A stretch of DNA of 64,000 nt from Gloeotrichia echinulata CP02 (GCA_038087035.1 CP051187.1:4717001-4781000), one strand, 5' to 3'. Counted from the stretch's first letter, positions 8,609 to 17,665 are shown. Notes: generated from the sequence alone by a model not told the origin. Made by a program: numbers and translations.

Positions 8609-9118
8609 TTACCAACAATATAAAGTTTCACGGGTATCCCGTCCTGTCGTGGGATTTGTGCCTTTAGCAACCTGACACAAGTTTTTTTGTTGATCGCGAC
8701 GCAGCAGCACATCAGTAAAATCCGCTCCATCAATTATCGCACCATCAAATTTGGCGTTAGCAACAAACGCACCTTCTAACACCGCATTTGTCAAATTTGT
8801 TTTGATCAGGCGAGCTAAGTCTAAAGTAGCATTTGTGAGATTAGCTCCCTCAAAATTGGCTGACTCCAGATTAGCCGCAAAGAATCTAACACCTCTCAAG
8901 TTAGCATGATTGAAGTTACTCTGGCGAAGATTAGCTTTGGTAAAACTGGAGTCTGTTAAATCACGTCCTGAGAAATCAGCCCCAATCAAAATTTCTTTAT
9001 TGTATTCCAGAGCAAAAGCTGTGGAAGCAAAACCTAGGGTTGTTGTGATGCAAACTACTGCCAGGAGCAATACACTAAGTATATTTGCCCAAAGTCTAAG
9101 ACTTAATTTAGAATTCAT
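8609..9118 (-). CDS. Exported pentapeptide-repeat protein (thylakoid-lumen type)
   Basis: 169 residues. The N-terminus has a hydrophobic segment of about 20 residues ending FASTAFA-LEY, a signal peptide with an AxA site, so export to lumen or periplasm is expected. About twelve A(D/N)LXX pentapeptides follow (IGADFSGRDL, ANLRQSNFNHANL, ANFEGANL...), giving a right-handed quadrilateral beta helix. The C-terminus LLRRDQQKNLCQVAKGTNPTTG..ETLYCW has two cysteines that could form a disulfide and resembles plant lumen TL15/TL17-like proteins. Exact function unknown. Divergent from yraN with 18 bases between starts. Confidence 0.8.
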   Translation of the reverse strand: MNSKLSLRLWANILSVLLLAVVCITTTLGFASTAFALEYNKEILIGADFSGRDLTDSSFTKANLRQSNFNHANLRGVRFFAANLESANFEGANLTNATLDLARLIKTNLTNAVLEGAFVANAKFDGAIIDGADFTDVLLRRDQQKNLCQVAKGTNPTTGRDTRETLYCW

Positions 9119-9136
9119 ATTATTTTTTGTTGACTA

Positions 9137-9646
9137 ATGGCGAATCCTCCTGCATCTCATTATCCCGATATTGGTGAATTAGGTGAAGACCTCGTAGCAA
9201 AATGGCTAGAATCTACAGGTTGGGTGATTCTCTATCGTCGGTTTTCTTGTCGGTGGGGTGAAATCGATATTATTGCTCAGTATGATGGGGTATCAGGACC
9301 TGAAAATAACTCCCAGTCTTGTATTCAGTACCCTACCTTGGCATTTGTGGAAGTTAAAACTCGTAGTTCAGGGAATTGGGATGCTGGGGGAAGAAGCGCA
9401 ATTACGCCACAAAAGCAAGCAAAAATTTGTAATACAGCCCAGATATTTTTAGCTGACTACCCTCACAAGGCAGATTACCCATGCCGATTTGACGTTGCTA
9501 TTGTCTACTGTCAAAAGTTATCAAAAAACCACAGGAGTGTCAAATTTATCCAAGAAGCCCTAGCTAGTTCCTTAGTAGCTGGTTACGAGTTCCAACTACA
9601 AGAATATATTCCCGCTGCTTTCGACTTTGTTGATCCTAATGCTTAA
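9137..9646 (+). CDS. YraN/UPF0102 family nuclease-like protein
   Basis: 169 residues. GELGEDLVAKWLESTGWVILYRRF followed by GEIDIIA and LAFVEVKTRSS gives the E, D and ExK positions of the Holliday-junction-resolvase-like PD-(D/E)XK fold of UPF0102. QKQAKICNTAQIFL and PCRFDVAIV complete the family. The biochemical role of YraN is poorly defined; it is a single-domain conserved protein. The stop is followed within three bases by a heptad array. Confidence 0.85.
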   Translation: MANPPASHYPDIGELGEDLVAKWLESTGWVILYRRFSCRWGEIDIIAQYDGVSGPENNSQSCIQYPTLAFVEVKTRSSGNWDAGGRSAITPQKQAKICNTAQIFLADYPHKADYPCRFDVAIVYCQKLSKNHRSVKFIQEALASSLVAGYEFQLQEYIPAAFDFVDPNA

Positions 9647-9648
9647 CC

Positions 9649-10150
9649 AATGACCAATGACCAATGACCAATGACAAAGAGTAATGAGTAATGAGTAATT
9701 AGTAATGAGTAATGAGTAATGAGTAATGAGTAATGAGTAATTAGTAATGAGTAATGAGTAATTAGTAATGAGTAATTAGTAATGAGTAATTAGTAATGAG
9801 TAATGAGTAATTAGTAATGAGTAATTAGTAATGAGTAATGAGTAATGAGTAATGAGTAATGAGTAATTAGTAATGAGTAATGAGTAATGAGTAATGAGTA
9901 ATTAGTAATGAGTAATTAGTAATGAGTAATGAGTAATGAGTAATTAGTAATGAGTAATGAGTAATTAGTAATGAGTAATTAGTAATGAGTAATGAGTAAT
10001 TAGTAATGAGTAATGAGTAATGAGTAATGAGTAATTAGTAATGAGTAATTAGTAATGAGTAATTAGTAATGAGTAATGAGTAATTAGTAATGAGTAATGA
10101 CCAATGACCAATGACCAATGACAAATGACCAATGACCAATTGGTCATTGG
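9649..10150. repeat. Heptad tandem array (60 units GAGTAAT/TAGTAAT) ending in a palindrome
   Basis: TGACCAA heptads (9650-9678) lead into exactly 60 seven-base units from 9679 to 10098, each GAGTAAT or the variant TAGTAAT. TGACCAA/TGACAAA units follow. The array closes with a 22-bp perfect palindrome at 10129-10150 (half-site CCAATGACCAA). Both strands carry many stop codons. This is the STRR class known from heterocystous cyanobacteria. Confidence 0.9.
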
Positions 10151-10220
10151 CAATATAAAATATCTTACTTACCAATGACCAATTACTGAATTATTTTGTG
10201 AATGTTAAGAGTAGACGGAA

Positions 10221-10610
10221 TTACGCCAGCGTTTCTGGACAATATCCCAATCCTCTGACAAACTGTTGGCGGAATGCCTCAATTTCCTCTTTTTCTGGAT
10301 TTCCATGTGAGACAATAGCTACCTGGTAGCGACGCATCACGTCCACAGGGCATTGTCCCGCTTCCAAACTCCAAAGTGCCATTTGCACCCGCATTGGCGG
10401 CTCGTAGCTAATTCCTAATTCGTTTAGAAAAGCTCGAAAGTCGCCATCAACTTGGGACGAGACGTGACCTTTGAGTTTGACCCTAACCACCCAGCCATCT
10501 ATTTGATGTATGACGGTAACGAACGAAACAGGCATATCGGGTCTGCCGTGCAGGTATTGAACGACCCTCAGAGTTAGACTGGCATTTGCCAGGTAATACA
10601 AGTATTCCAT
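10221..10610 (-). CDS. Conserved cyanobacterial hypothetical protein, 129 aa
   Basis: A soluble protein starting MEYLYYLANASLTLRVVQYL (ATG at 10610; an upstream TTG at 10634 is less likely). It has alternating strands (FVTVIHQIDGWVVRVKLKG) and a helical end (EEIEAFRQQFVRGLGYCPE). No catalytic motif, membrane segment or known domain is recognised. Codon use is like its neighbours, so it is probably real. It stands alone between a heptad array and queA. Confidence 0.6.
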   Translation of the reverse strand: MEYLYYLANASLTLRVVQYLHGRPDMPVSFVTVIHQIDGWVVRVKLKGHVSSQVDGDFRAFLNELGISYEPPMRVQMALWSLEAGQCPVDVMRRYQVAIVSHGNPEKEEIEAFRQQFVRGLGYCPETLA

Positions 10611-10850
10611 GTTGGTGCTTGGGATCAAAGCCAATCCTACATATCTATATTCGTCAATAATTGGCTGTTCCGGGTAGGGTAAAAGCCCCCGTTTTTTGAT
10701 GGGGAGGTTTACCCAATTTTCATATTTCTCTTTCAGTGTTAGCTAATCGTATCAATTTTTAAGTCTAGGGATGAAATTGAGCGGTAATGCTTTACAGTTT
10801 CTTGATGAAGGAAAGCCCAAACCAGCTTGTTCAAAGCAGTATAAATCAAT

Positions 10851-12017
10851 ATGGAGCAACAAATAACACAGGACAATTCCCATCAATCCTCTCCTCCAGG
10901 GGCAAAAAATGTTGAATTAGACTGTTCGTTAGCTGGTTATGACTACGAACTACCGACAGAACTAATTGCCCAAAACCCAGTGGTTCCCAGGGATAGCTCT
11001 CGCTTATTGGTGGTGAAATCTCCCAATACAGGCAACGAATTAGCACCTTCACACCATATTTTCCGTGATTTGGCTGAGTTGCTGCAATCAGGAGATTTAC
11101 TGGTGATGAACAATACAAAAGTGATGCCGGCGCGGTTGTATGGTCACAAATCTACAGGTGCGGAAATTGAGGTGTTACTGTTGGAGGAACGCCAGTATAA
11201 CTGTTGGTTAGCCTTAGTCAAGCCTGGAAAACGCTTCAAGCAGGGAACGAAGATTATTTTTTACCCTAGGGGAGATGGGGGGGTAGGGGGAGCAAAACTC
11301 ACAACTCAACTAACAGCGACGGTTTTGGGCACAGATAAGGCGACTGGGGGGCGTCTGTTGCAATTTGATCTGCCAGAGGGTACATCTTTGGTACAATTGT
11401 TAGATGTCTTTGGCGAAGTACCTTTACCACCTTATATCACTGCCTCGGCGGCTGGTGACGAACAGTATCAGACTGTTTATGCTAAACATCCAGGTGCGGT
11501 AGCCGCGCCTACGGCGGGGTTACATTTTACTCCAGAATTACTACAAAAGTTGCGCGATCGCGGAATCAATCAAGCTTTTATTACCCTCCATGTCGGTGTG
11601 GGAACTTTTCGCCCTGTGGAGGTGGAAGATGTAACTACTCACCAAATGCATGAAGAATGGATGGAAGTCCCCCCCTCAACAGTAGAGCAAATCCGTGCCG
11701 CTAAAGCAGCTGGCGGTCGGATTATTGCTGTGGGTACAACGGTAGTACGTGCTTTAGAAGGGGCGGCTCAATCGGGTGATTTGCAAGCATTTTGCGGTAA
11801 AACCAACTTGTTTATTTATCCAGGCTACCAATGGCGGGTGGTGGAGGGCTTGATTACTAATTTTCACCTACCGCGTTCTAGTTTGCTCATGCTGGTAAGT
11901 GCTTTAATTGACAGGCAAAGGTTGTTGAATATATACCAACAGGCGATCGCTTCTCAATATCGCTTTTATTCCTTTGGAGATGCGATGCTCATTTTACCAG
12001 AAGGGACTGGGGACTAG
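10851..12017 (+). CDS. queA: S-adenosylmethionine:tRNA ribosyltransferase-isomerase
   Basis: 388 residues. QueA transfers and isomerises the ribosyl group of SAM onto 7-aminomethyl-deazaguanine at the tRNA wobble base, making epoxyqueuosine. Family segments seen: YELPTELIAQNPVVPRDSSRLLV, LLQSGDLLVMNNTKVMPARLYG, KHPGAVAAPTAGLHFTPELL, LHVGVGTFRPVEVEDVTTHQMHEEW and NFHLPRSSLLMLVSAL. The N-terminus has a non-conserved extension of about 25 residues, and a glycine-rich run (RGDGGVGGAKL) looks like a repeat expansion. The last codons (E-G-T-G-D-stop) come from a GGGGACT heptad and from the MITE end at 12014. Confidence 0.95.
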   Translation: MEQQITQDNSHQSSPPGAKNVELDCSLAGYDYELPTELIAQNPVVPRDSSRLLVVKSPNTGNELAPSHHIFRDLAELLQSGDLLVMNNTKVMPARLYGHKSTGAEIEVLLLEERQYNCWLALVKPGKRFKQGTKIIFYPRGDGGVGGAKLTTQLTATVLGTDKATGGRLLQFDLPEGTSLVQLLDVFGEVPLPPYITASAAGDEQYQTVYAKHPGAVAAPTAGLHFTPELLQKLRDRGINQAFITLHVGVGTFRPVEVEDVTTHQMHEEWMEVPPSTVEQIRAAKAAGGRIIAVGTTVVRALEGAAQSGDLQAFCGKTNLFIYPGYQWRVVEGLITNFHLPRSSLLMLVSALIDRQRLLNIYQQAIASQYRFYSFGDAMLILPEGTGD

Positions 12018-12184
12018 TCCCGCGATTTCAAAGTCTTATACAATACCACTAAAACGCTGACACATGTAGATTTCGCGTAGGGGCACGGCAATGCCGTGCC
12101 CCTACAGCTGGTATCATATCGTGTGGATTTAGGGGTATCTAAAAATTTATCCGGCTAAACAAATAGTTTGAAAACACGCCCTAG
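12014..12184. mobile_element. MITE with TIR CTAGTCCCGCGATTTCAAA, copy A
   Basis: The left end 12014-12032 and a degenerate right end (TTTGAAAACACGCCCTAG, 12167-12184) are inverted relatives of the perfect pair at 49542-49679. The interior has the palindromic core GTAGGGGCACGGCA/TGCCGTGCCCCTAC near 12078-12106. The left TIR contains the queA stop codon. Non-coding. Confidence 0.75.
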
Positions 12185-12185
12185 G

Positions 12186-12360
12186 GACTGGGGATTGGGG
12201 ATTGGGGATTGGGGATTGGGGATTGGGGATTGGGGATTGGGGATTGGGGATTGGGGATTGGGGACACTTCGGCAAGCTCAGTGCATCGCTGGGGATTGGG
12301 GATTGGGGATTGGGGATTGGGGATTGGGGATTGGGGATTGGGGATTGGGGATTGGGGACT
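12186..12360. repeat. GGGGATT heptad array with a 28-bp insert
   Basis: About ten GGGGATT units, then a 28-bp unrelated segment at 12263-12290 starting GACACTTCGGCAAGCTCAG, then about ten more units. The identical 28-mer lies inside GGGGATT arrays at 19137-19164 and, inverted, at 22967-22994. A 69-residue open frame over this array is a repeat artefact. Confidence 0.88.
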
Positions 12361-12478
12361 ATGAAAGTGAGTGCTGAGTGAAGAATCTTTAAATTTTTTT
12401 ATTGAATTTTAAATTTTTTTTGCTGTGGTGGGTACTCTTACTTTTAGGGCTTAAACCATAAGTAAAGGTCTGCCATTT

Positions 12479-13621
12479 ATGTCGAAAAAGAATCAGCTAT
12501 CGCAGTGTTATTACTGGGTTAATCAGGTCGATTTCCGCCGCAGTTCAAAGCAGCAAAAACCGCTGTTGAGGTTTGTCTGGGCGGGTTCAATGTTTTTGAT
12601 GTTGGCTGCATCCACAATTACTGATTTACCAGGAAGCAAACTATTAGCACAGAACGTTGTCTCACAGGATTTAGAAACAGCTACCTTGTACCAGCAGGGA
12701 GTCACGCGCTATAATCGTCAAGACTTTCAGGGTGCAGAATTCGCCTTTCGTCAAGCGTTACAGCGAGACTCCAATATCGGGATGGCACGGAATTATCTGG
12801 GACATATCTACCTACAACAAAATCGCCTGGATGCAGCCGTGCAAGAGTATGGAGAAGCAATTAGGCTCAATCCTAATTTCAGCGTGGCGTATTATAATTT
12901 AGGATTAGCGTTACATCGACAAGGACAAAAAGAAGCAGCGATAACGGCTTACCGCCAAAGTTTGGTGATAGATCCGAAAATGGCTGTAGCGCAGTATAAT
13001 CTAGGATTGGTGCTGTATGAACAAGGACAGCCACAGGAAGCGATCGCCGCATATCGACAAGCAATTGAGCTTGATAGCACCAATGCCAATGCCTACTTTA
13101 ACTTAGCGATCGCCCTGCAAGAACAAGGTGAAATCAAACAAGCGATCGCTACTTATCGGCAAGTATTAACACGAGATCCTAATAATGCCATAGCTTATAC
13201 CAACTTGGGCAGCCTAATGGTAATTGAATATCAACCTGATGAAGCTATTTCTGTTTACCAGCAAGCTATTCGCCAAAATCCTAAGAATGCTTTAGCTTAT
13301 TATAATTTGGGCGTTACTTTATACAATCAAGGTGAGATAAAAAAAGCCAATGTAGCATTAAAACGCGCCCGGCAGGAGTATCATGAGCAAGGCAACGTTA
13401 GGCAAACTGAGAAAACTGAGCAGTTAATCAGCCAAGTTGTCCAGCAAATAGCAGCACAACAGCAAAAAACATCTCCTCCCTCCCAGATTCCAACACCTAC
13501 AACCAACGTAGTGTTACAACCTCAGCCACAGCAGTCAAATCAAATGGAATTACCTGCAAATACAGTAGTTAACAATAGTCAAGAGTCAAAAGTCAAGGGT
13601 CAAGGGTCAAGGGCTAATTGA
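12479..13621 (+). CDS. TPR protein with N-terminal membrane/signal segment
   Basis: 380 residues. A hydrophobic stretch at about 30-46 (FVWAGSMFLMLAASTIT) suggests a signal anchor with export of the remainder. From about 62 to 295 are about seven canonical TPR units (AxxYNLGLALHRQGQKEAAITAYRQSLVIDPK). A Gln/Pro-rich tail follows. The protein probably scaffolds partners at the cell envelope; partners unknown. The last codons (SKVKGQGSRAN) derive from an AAGGGTC heptad repeat, another case of repeat intrusion into a 3' end. Confidence 0.8.
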   Translation: MSKKNQLSQCYYWVNQVDFRRSSKQQKPLLRFVWAGSMFLMLAASTITDLPGSKLLAQNVVSQDLETATLYQQGVTRYNRQDFQGAEFAFRQALQRDSNIGMARNYLGHIYLQQNRLDAAVQEYGEAIRLNPNFSVAYYNLGLALHRQGQKEAAITAYRQSLVIDPKMAVAQYNLGLVLYEQGQPQEAIAAYRQAIELDSTNANAYFNLAIALQEQGEIKQAIATYRQVLTRDPNNAIAYTNLGSLMVIEYQPDEAISVYQQAIRQNPKNALAYYNLGVTLYNQGEIKKANVALKRARQEYHEQGNVRQTEKTEQLISQVVQQIAAQQQKTSPPSQIPTPTTNVVLQPQPQQSNQMELPANTVVNNSQESKVKGQGSRAN

Positions 13622-13887
13622 CTGTTCTTTCACTGAATTCAAAATTCAAAATTCAAAATTCAAAATTGAAAAAAATCCAAACTCCCTAAAACCCCACCCC
13701 CAACCCCTAAGCGCAAGCGAGGAGGGGAGAATTTGAGTTAAATCAAAGACGGGATGGGGTTCTTTTTTTATTGATACCAATTTGAAAAAAGAATGGGACA
13801 GATAGGGTAGGGGATCTAGGCCTTGCGCCCCTACATATTATCGATGTGTTGCAAAGATTTTTTGAATTGGTGTGAGAATATAAAAAA
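13622..13887. mobile_element. Repeats and degenerate MITE (13772-13872)
   Basis: AAAATTC heptads (about 13639-13667) are followed by a terminator-like segment and an inverted pair ATACCAATTTGAAAAAA (13773) / TTTTTTGAATTGGTGT (about 13857-13872). Its core has the right half of GGGGCGCAAGG/CCTTGCGCCCCTAC, the left half degraded. No gene. Confidence 0.6.
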
Positions 13888-14583
13888 TCAAATTGGTAAG
13901 CGATTAATATCTTTATTGCAGCCAATAACTACCATCACTAAACCTCGTTCTAAACGCTTATTTGGTTCTGGATTAATTTGAAATTTACCCTCTTGACTCA
14001 CCGCAAGCAAATTCAAACCGTAGCGGTTACGTAGTTGGAGTTCGCTGATAGTTTTGCCATGAAATTCATCAGGGACAATTAATTCTACAATACTGTGATC
14101 TGGATCGAGATCTAATCGCTCTAGAATTGATGGTTTAGTCAGTGTACGTGCTAAAGCACAACCCGCTTCATATTCAGGAAAAACAACATGATCAGCGCCC
14201 ACTCGCTGTAACAGTTTATAGTGAACTTCACTAGAGGCTTTGGCGACTACGTGGGGTACACCGCCCTCTTTTGCATTCAGAGTAGTAATAATACTTTCTT
14301 GAATGTAGTTACCAATCGCTACAATTACCGTATCAAATTCAAAAATACCAGCTTCTTTGAGTGCAGCAGGTTGAGTTGAATCTAATTTTAAAGCATGACC
14401 AACGATTTGCTCACTCAATGCTTCTGATACTCGCTTTTCATCAATATCTGTTGCTAGCACTTCATGGCCTAATTTGTTTAATGTTGAACAAACAGAACGA
14501 CCAAAACGACCTAAACCAATTACGGCGTATTGTTGGTTCTCTTTACGTAAACTGCGAAAAAAGCCTAATGATGAAAGATTCAT
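13888..14583 (-). CDS. ktrA: Potassium uptake regulatory subunit KtrA/TrkA
   Basis: 231 residues. An RCK/TrkA-N Rossmann domain (YAVIGLGRFGRSVCSTLNKLGHEVLATDID, residues about 18-47) binds nucleotide, and a TrkA-C domain is seen from about 150 (HSIVELIVPDEFHGKTISELQLRNRYGLNLLAV). Cytosolic gating ring for the KtrB channel. It lies downstream of ktrB on the same strand, 183 bases away with heptad repeats between, so the two are probably cotranscribed. Confidence 0.9.
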   Translation of the reverse strand: MNLSSLGFFRSLRKENQQYAVIGLGRFGRSVCSTLNKLGHEVLATDIDEKRVSEALSEQIVGHALKLDSTQPAALKEAGIFEFDTVIVAIGNYIQESIITTLNAKEGGVPHVVAKASSEVHYKLLQRVGADHVVFPEYEAGCALARTLTKPSILERLDLDPDHSIVELIVPDEFHGKTISELQLRNRYGLNLLAVSQEGKFQINPEPNKRLERGLVMVVIGCNKDINRLPI

Positions 14584-14766
14584 GGTGGTTATCCTTGGTT
14601 AAGGGTTAGAAGTTAGGAGTTAGGAGTTAGAGGTGGGGTTAGGAGTTAGAGGTGGGGTTAGGATTCCGAAACATTACCAATGAGAAATGACGAATGACGA
14701 ATGACGAATGACGAATGACAAATGACAAATGACAAATGACAAATGACAAATGACAAATGACGCTAA
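14584..14766. repeat. Heptad repeats between ktrB and ktrA
   Basis: GAGTTAG units (about 14605-14655, with AGGAGTTAGAGGTGGGGTT in two copies), then TGACGAA and TGACAAA units (about 14684-14761) ending at the ktrB stop. No promoter or gene recognised. Confidence 0.8.
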
Positions 14767-16119
14767 TTATCCCACAAGTAAATTTTCTTCAGGATGGTGA
14801 ATCCTTGTGGGCTTGGGGTCGCCGAGGATTGCGGACATCAGAAGTAAAACACCAACTCGCCCAATATACATTGTGATAATTAATATTAGTTTTGCTGCTA
14901 CGGATACACTTCCTGTAATACCCATAGAAAGACCAACTGTAGCAAAGGCTGATACTACTTCAAACAGAATTTGAATAAAATCTAATTCTGGATCTGTAAG
15001 TGCAATTAAAGTTGTAGAGAAAATCACAGTGGCGATTGAACCCATCAAGACTCCCACAGCTTTAACAATTAACGATATTGCTATCTTTCGTTCATATAAT
15101 AAAACTTCTTCTTTTCCCTGAAGAACGGCTTTGGTACAACTTGTGAGAACTCTTAAGGTTGTTGTTTTAATTCCGCCTCCTGTACCTCCTGGACTTGCAC
15201 CAATAAACATCAGGGCAATCATAATAAATAACCCAGCCGTTGTCATTTTACCAATATCAATAGTGTTAAATCCAGCAGTTCTGGAAGTAACTGATTGAAA
15301 CCATGCTAATAAGAATTTTTCATTCCAATTGAGAGAACCAAAGGTTTGTGGATTTCTTAATTCTATACATAAAAATGCAATTGTTCCTAGCAATAATAGG
15401 ATTAAAGTTGTACTGGTGGCAACTTTAAAATCTAGAGAGAGTACAGATTTATTAGGTTGCCTGCGAAAGCGATCGCGTAACCAAAGGTACATTTCTAAAA
15501 TTACCTGATAACCAATCCCCCCAAAGATAATCAAGAATGTAATGGTAAATACCACCAAATAAGATGATTGATAGGAAATTAAGTTATCTTTGAACAGGCT
15601 AAACCCAGCATTGTTCCACGCATTAATACTATGAAAAACTGCTAACCAAAGTCCTTGATTCCATCCATAATCGGGAACAAAAGCTGGCAATAACAAAAAT
15701 ACTCCAGTCAGTTCAAAAATCACAGTAGTGACAATAATTGAGCGAATGACCTGGGCGCTACCACTCATTCCCCGTCGGTCTAAAGCTTGTTGAATGGCGA
15801 TTTTTTGCCGCAGATCAAACTTGCGTCCAATTAGCAAAATTAAAAATGTGGTGGTTGTCATGTAGCCCAAACCACCAATCTGAGCTAACAGTGCAATAAA
15901 AAACTGACCCCAAAAGGAAAAATAAGTCCCTGGATCAACTACAGATAAACCAGTTACACAAACTGCAGATGTGGAGGTAAATAATGCCACAATTGGATCA
16001 TTCCAAGTACCATTGCTAGTTGAAAATGGCATCATCAGCAGGATTGCTCCTACCACAATGACAGCTATAAATCCTAAGCAAATCGTCCGAGAAACTGTCA
16101 TAATTAACTCAAAATTCAA
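14767..16119 (-). CDS. ktrB: Potassium (Na+-dependent) transporter KtrB/TrkH
   Basis: 450-residue integral membrane protein with about ten helices arranged as four M-P-M repeats. The selectivity-filter glycines are visible: TSTSAVCVTGLSVVD, NAWNNAGFSLFKDN, SVTSRTAGFNTID and SAFATVGLSMGITG. It moves K+ inward and partners with the KtrA ring encoded just downstream. In cyanobacteria this system matters for osmotic upshock. The first residues MNFELIMTVSRTICLGF allow ATG 16119 or an internal Met; 16119 is kept. Confidence 0.92.
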   Translation of the reverse strand: MNFELIMTVSRTICLGFIAVIVVGAILLMMPFSTSNGTWNDPIVALFTSTSAVCVTGLSVVDPGTYFSFWGQFFIALLAQIGGLGYMTTTTFLILLIGRKFDLRQKIAIQQALDRRGMSGSAQVIRSIIVTTVIFELTGVFLLLPAFVPDYGWNQGLWLAVFHSINAWNNAGFSLFKDNLISYQSSYLVVFTITFLIIFGGIGYQVILEMYLWLRDRFRRQPNKSVLSLDFKVATSTTLILLLLGTIAFLCIELRNPQTFGSLNWNEKFLLAWFQSVTSRTAGFNTIDIGKMTTAGLFIMIALMFIGASPGGTGGGIKTTTLRVLTSCTKAVLQGKEEVLLYERKIAISLIVKAVGVLMGSIATVIFSTTLIALTDPELDFIQILFEVVSAFATVGLSMGITGSVSVAAKLILIITMYIGRVGVLLLMSAILGDPKPTRIHHPEENLLVG

Positions 16120-16156
16120 AATCTAAAATTTAAATTCAACAAATTCAAGGGTAGCA

Positions 16157-16282
16157 ATGATTTTGGCTATTGACTGTATTCAGCTTAAATGCTTATCAGT
16201 TGCTCAAGGTAAAAATTATTTTCTCACGCAGGATCAACAGGGTTTACCTACCCTCGAAGCAAAAACATTCTTATTTAATTAA
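16157..16282 (+). CDS. Possible small protein, 41 aa
   Basis: An ATG-to-TAA frame of 42 codons in the ktrB-methyltransferase gap, starting MILAIDCIQLKCLSVAQGKN and ending in TFLFN. Codon use is cyanobacterial-looking and the length is above chance for this A/T-rich gap. No clear ribosome binding site and no family recognised. It could equally be a remnant of a longer gene. Confidence 0.25.
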   Translation: MILAIDCIQLKCLSVAQGKNYFLTQDQQGLPTLEAKTFLFN

Positions 16283-16349
16283 AAGCACATATGGTAGCCT
16301 AACCAATATGTTTACTTAAATTTTGCTTGGTCTTTACATTGCTTGATCT

Positions 16350-17213
16350 ATGAGTGCAACACTTTACCAGCAAATTCAGCAATTTTACGATGCTTCCTCT
16401 GGTCTGTGGGAACAGATCTGGGGGGAACACATGCATCACGGCTACTACGGTGTCTATGGTACCGAAAAAAAAGACCGCCGTCAGGCGCAAATTGATTTAA
16501 TCGAGGAATTGCTCAATTGGGCTGGAGTACAACAAGCTGAGAATATCCTGGATGTGGGTTGTGGCATTGGTGGTAGTTCTCTATACCTGGCAGCCAAGTT
16601 TCATGCTAGGGCTACTGGGATTACACTGAGTCCTGTACAAGTCGCTAGAGCCAAAGAACGCGCCCAGGAGGCAAATTTGGGTGGTAGAAGTCAGTTTATC
16701 GTGGCTAACGCTCAAGGAATGCCCTTTGCTGACGATTCTTTTGACTTGGTGTGGTCACTGGAAAGTGGTGAACATATGCCAGATAAAACCAAGTTTTTGC
16801 AGGAGTGTTATCGGGTTCTCAAACCGGGTGGGAAGTTGATTATGGTGACTTGGTGTCATCGACCAACGGATGTATCACCTTTGACAGCGAATGAGCAAAA
16901 GCACTTGCAGGACATTTATCGGGTGTATTGTTTACCTTATGTGATTTCGCTACCAGAGTACGAGGCGATCGCTCATCAATTACCATTACAAAATATCCGC
17001 ACCGCTGATTGGTCAACCGCTGTCGCGCCCTTTTGGAATGTGGTGATTGATTCGGCGATTACTCCCCAAGCAATTTGGGGGTTACTGAGTGCGGGTTGGA
17101 CTACCATTCAAGGCGCGTTATCTCTGGGTTTGATGCGTCGAGGTTATGAACGGGGGTTGATTCGCTTTGGGTTGTTGTGCGGAAATAAAGAATTGACACT
17201 CCTTAGCCTTTAG
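16350..17213 (+). CDS. SAM methyltransferase, gamma-tocopherol methyltransferase type
   Basis: 287 residues. YDASSGLWEQIWGEHMHHGYYG is the N-terminal signature of plant and cyanobacterial gamma-tocopherol C-methyltransferases (VTE4). ILDVGCGIGGSSLYLAAKF (residues about 65-83) is the SAM-binding motif I, and SLESGEHMPDKTKFLQECYRVLKPGGKL follows. It would methylate gamma- to alpha-tocopherol using SAM. Homogentisate phytyltransferase lies about 490 bases downstream on the same strand, supporting a tocopherol role. Related MPBQ-type methyltransferases are the main alternative. Confidence 0.82.
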   Translation: MSATLYQQIQQFYDASSGLWEQIWGEHMHHGYYGVYGTEKKDRRQAQIDLIEELLNWAGVQQAENILDVGCGIGGSSLYLAAKFHARATGITLSPVQVARAKERAQEANLGGRSQFIVANAQGMPFADDSFDLVWSLESGEHMPDKTKFLQECYRVLKPGGKLIMVTWCHRPTDVSPLTANEQKHLQDIYRVYCLPYVISLPEYEAIAHQLPLQNIRTADWSTAVAPFWNVVIDSAITPQAIWGLLSAGWTTIQGALSLGLMRRGYERGLIRFGLLCGNKELTLLSL

Positions 17214-17665
17214 GCTAAGGATTCTTGGTTCAACGAGTCCACTTAGCCTAGACCCCTTGCGGTATCTAAGCCAGAGGTGGTTCTCTCCCCTTCGCGGAGC
17301 GTCTGTCTTTGCTACGCAACGCTACCGCGAACGACACGCTTCTCTGCGAGCGCCGAAGGCTACGCGAACGTAGAGAAGCGTTAACTTTTGGTCTGCCCGA
17401 CCATAGTTGCACATAGTGCAAAATTTGTTTGCAGTTTAATGCTGTTAGTCTAGTACCTGTAAATCTTTTACCTACTTCTAGGTGATACTAGAACTACGAA
17501 GTAGAACCCCATAGATTTAGTTGTCTTGGCGTAGCCTCTCCCTTTGGGAGAAGGTGCAGCGTCTACTTGTTAGGTAGCAAATGGGTTTTTTATGTGGTTG
17601 ATTACCCTTCCACAAAGCCCATTATACCAAAAGCCGTCGTAGAACGACGGGGTTTTAGACCCAGA
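17194..17665. mobile_element. Non-autonomous IS605-like element with internal palindromes
   Basis: One end is TTGACACTCC + hairpin (TTAGCC..GGCTAA) + GGATTCT at about 17196-17229, the same form as the tnpB-element end at 27171-27205. The other end has hairpin CCGTCGT-AGA-ACGACGG at 17634-17650 followed by GGGGTTTTAGAC. No transposase. The middle (17280-17385) is packed with short GC-rich palindromes (TTCGCGGAGCG, CTCTGCGAG, CTACGCGAACG). Confidence 0.65.

Noticed and set aside
12168..12377. 69-codon frame of GIGDWGL repeats.
   Set aside because: Pure GGGGATT array translation, interrupted by the 28-bp segment that also occurs elsewhere.
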